Assembly: GCA_002751075.1 (NCBI GenBank)
Contig: NAOQ01000003.1
Span: 1 to 21,864, forward strand
Source: Ichthyophonus hoferi
Lineage: Eukaryota; Opisthokonta; Ichthyosporea; Ichthyophonida; Ichthyophonidae
Length of the DNA stretch: 21,864 nucleotides
Direction of reading: 5' to 3'
Shown here one piece after another: positions 21,186 through 21,864 of this stretch; positions within the stretch are counted from its first letter, which is position 1, and each line of letters begins with the position of its first letter. The position numbers and the translations under genes are program-made. The notes under the pieces were generated by a model. That model was given only the letters and a program-made list of their open reading frames with translations. It had not been told where the DNA came from and did no database searches.

Positions 21186-21676
21186 GATCATGTATATATT
21201 TTCATAACGATATTTATCTTAACAGTTGGAAAAGATAAATTGTGTGATATACGGGTAAACTAAAACTGTATTTAATGAATATCTACATAGTAAAGAAAAT
21301 AATAAAGATTTTAGACATATATTTAGACGCACGTAACTATTATAAATTCCTGGCAAGCCCCAGTAACTATACCAATTTTTACCTCCAATTCACATAAACA
21401 ACTTACCTTTCTCCACTATTTAGAACAGTGTTGTTGACAAACTCCGAATCAAGAATTGTAAACCACCTGGTACCAGCAATAAATAGCACTGAACCTCCTA
21501 AGTCGTTTGTTCGAAAATTTGAAAATCGGCATCCCTGAATGAATATATCAACGGTAGTGTATCCATCAACCGGGTCGATTGGTGCAGTAGCATTCTTTGT
21601 GATATTGGACTCCAAAGGGTTTGCAGACGTAATATTAATTTCCTCTAGCTCCTTGGTGCGAATAACGGAGTAATTA
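17092..21676 (-). CDS. Pmp-like parallel beta-helix surface/secreted protein, 3' part (4 exons)
   Basis: Exons on the minus strand: 21676-21407, 19986-19848, 19616-19381, 17656-17092. GT-AG introns join in phase to about 402 residues ending in TGA. The 5' part lies beyond the window. Residues 55-250 alternate short FxNN(T) and GG(A/S)(I/V) motifs: GGSV at 60, FVNN at 79, GGGAVW at 93, FFANN at 113, GQGAAI at 124, FINN at 146, GGGAI at 153, FENN at 174, RGGVMW at 187, and YINN then GLGGSIW at 236-248. This pairing is the hallmark of chlamydial polymorphic outer membrane repeats and other right-handed beta-helix proteins. About fourteen N-x-S/T sequons precede residue 270, so a secretory-pathway, extracellular product is inferred. 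Residues from about 316 on form a tail: a lysine run, a Ser/Thr-rich stretch of two 25-residue repeats, then Lys/Asn-rich. No membrane segment or lipid-anchor signal is visible. The exon join before the last exon could shift by one codon choice. Function unknown; adhesion or cell-wall roles are only guesses. Confidence 0.78.
17204..17353 (-). repeat. 75-bp in-frame tandem repeat in the beta-helix gene's last exon
   Basis: The plus-strand string GAGGTTGGTGTTGCAGTCGA starts at 17204 and again at 17279, giving a 75-bp period, or 25 codons. The encoded units both contain SATET and SLTSTATPTS. The repeat makes the Ser/Thr-rich stalk-like tail, a likely target of O-glycosylation. The period is a multiple of three, so length changes would keep the frame. 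Confidence 0.85.
17705..18025 (+). repeat. dispersed repeat family 2, copy 2
   Basis: It is the second copy of the family first seen at 16069, lying inside the last intron of the beta-helix gene. Its left edge is about 50 bp from the acceptor of the final exon. It keeps GAGCCTGTGGACAAGTCACTAG and a TGTGG/CCACA pairing. Relative to the host gene it is antisense. Confidence 0.85.
18026..19380. other. intron of the beta-helix gene, otherwise empty
   Basis: This is the rest of the last intron (19380-17657). I see no further exon on either strand and no recognisable repeat apart from short TA/CTACT tracts (18565-18605). Confidence 0.5.
20354..20737 (-). pseudogene. unrecognised intron-nested ORF, interrupted once
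   Basis: Within the beta-helix gene's largest visible intron (21406-19987), and in the same orientation, a frame of about 127 codons runs from an ATG at 20737 to a stop at 20354, with one interruption. Its composition is normal protein-like rather than repeat-like, with hydrophobic and charged residues alternating, for example YCELIGKMYKALLNFEQLYA and DNYLDQLVVDRNI, which suggest amphipathic helices. It does not fit the beta-helix pattern and has no link in sequence to the host exons. I do not recognise the family. It could be a decayed retrocopy of a host gene, a piece of a mobile element, or an exon of another transcript. Confidence 0.45.
20738..21406. other. intron sequence of the beta-helix gene
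   Basis: AT-rich, with a (TA)n microsatellite at about 21152-21182. No coding sequence is seen. Confidence 0.5.
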
Positions 21677-21864
21677 CTGGGAAATATTGATTAAAGCAAT
21701 GAATATTAGACAGGAGTATTTTATTCTATTACTAGATATTTTACGTGAGAACCCTGGTTTTTTATTATACTTACTTAGACTATTCTTTATTTATTGTTAT
21801 CACATTTTAAGTATCGTATCATATTTATCAATTATTTCAATAGGAAGGTGCTGGCAATCACTGA
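21677..21864 (-). other. upstream intron of the beta-helix gene (partial)
   Basis: The minus strand has an acceptor TTTCCCAG ending at 21677, immediately before the first visible exon. The rest has stops in all frames and looks intronic. The upstream exons, including any signal peptide, would lie past the window end. Confidence 0.5.

Noticed and set aside
1-21864. CRISPR arrays, operons, bacterial promoters or ribosome binding sites
   Set aside because: The genes have spliceosomal introns, and the tandem repeats are microsatellites without regular spacers.

Overview
The window is from a nuclear eukaryotic genome. It is AT-rich, full of short trinucleotide and (TA)n microsatellites, and its genes are cut by 240-2,200 bp GT-AG introns. 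The protein families present (a Senataxin/Sen1 helicase, a cofactor-dependent phosphoglycerate mutase, and a Pmp-like beta-helix surface protein) suggest an intron-rich unicellular eukaryote. An ichthyosporean-like holozoan is one possibility, but that is a guess and not something the sequence proves.

Left part (1-7060, + strand): after a (TTA/CTA)n microsatellite comes the 3' part of a Senataxin/Sen1-like SF1B helicase. Eleven exons join with consistent phases into about 556 residues. They carry helicase motifs IV, V and VI and a long low-complexity, nuclear-looking C-terminal tail. The N-terminal half, with the Walker motifs, lies upstream of the window.

Middle (7061-11140): a converging intergenic stretch contains copy 1 of a dispersed repeat family and, with low confidence, two small minus-strand exons. 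Then comes a complete, three-exon phosphoglycerate mutase gene on the minus strand (stop 9559, ATG 11080). It has strongly GC-biased codons, a short 5' leader, a TATA box and a possible upstream promoter module.

Right intergenic part (11140-17090): about 6 kb with no gene I can support. It is rich in decayed repeats: two more copies of family 1, one copy of family 2, two copies of a weaker family 3, and an isolated GC-rich island at about 14930-15200 that looks foreign to its surroundings. All recognised copies of a given family point the same way.

Right end (17092-21676, - strand): the last four exons of a gene for an N-glycosylation-rich, GGA(I/V)/FxxN repeat (chlamydial Pmp-like, parallel beta-helix) protein with a Ser/Thr-rich then Lys/Asn-rich tail. 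One of its introns holds a second family-2 repeat. Another holds an unrecognised ORF of about 127 codons in the same orientation with one interruption. The gene's 5' part lies beyond the window. The three genes do not form a functional unit. The most interesting items are the structured dispersed repeat family 1, the beta-helix protein and the intron-nested ORF.
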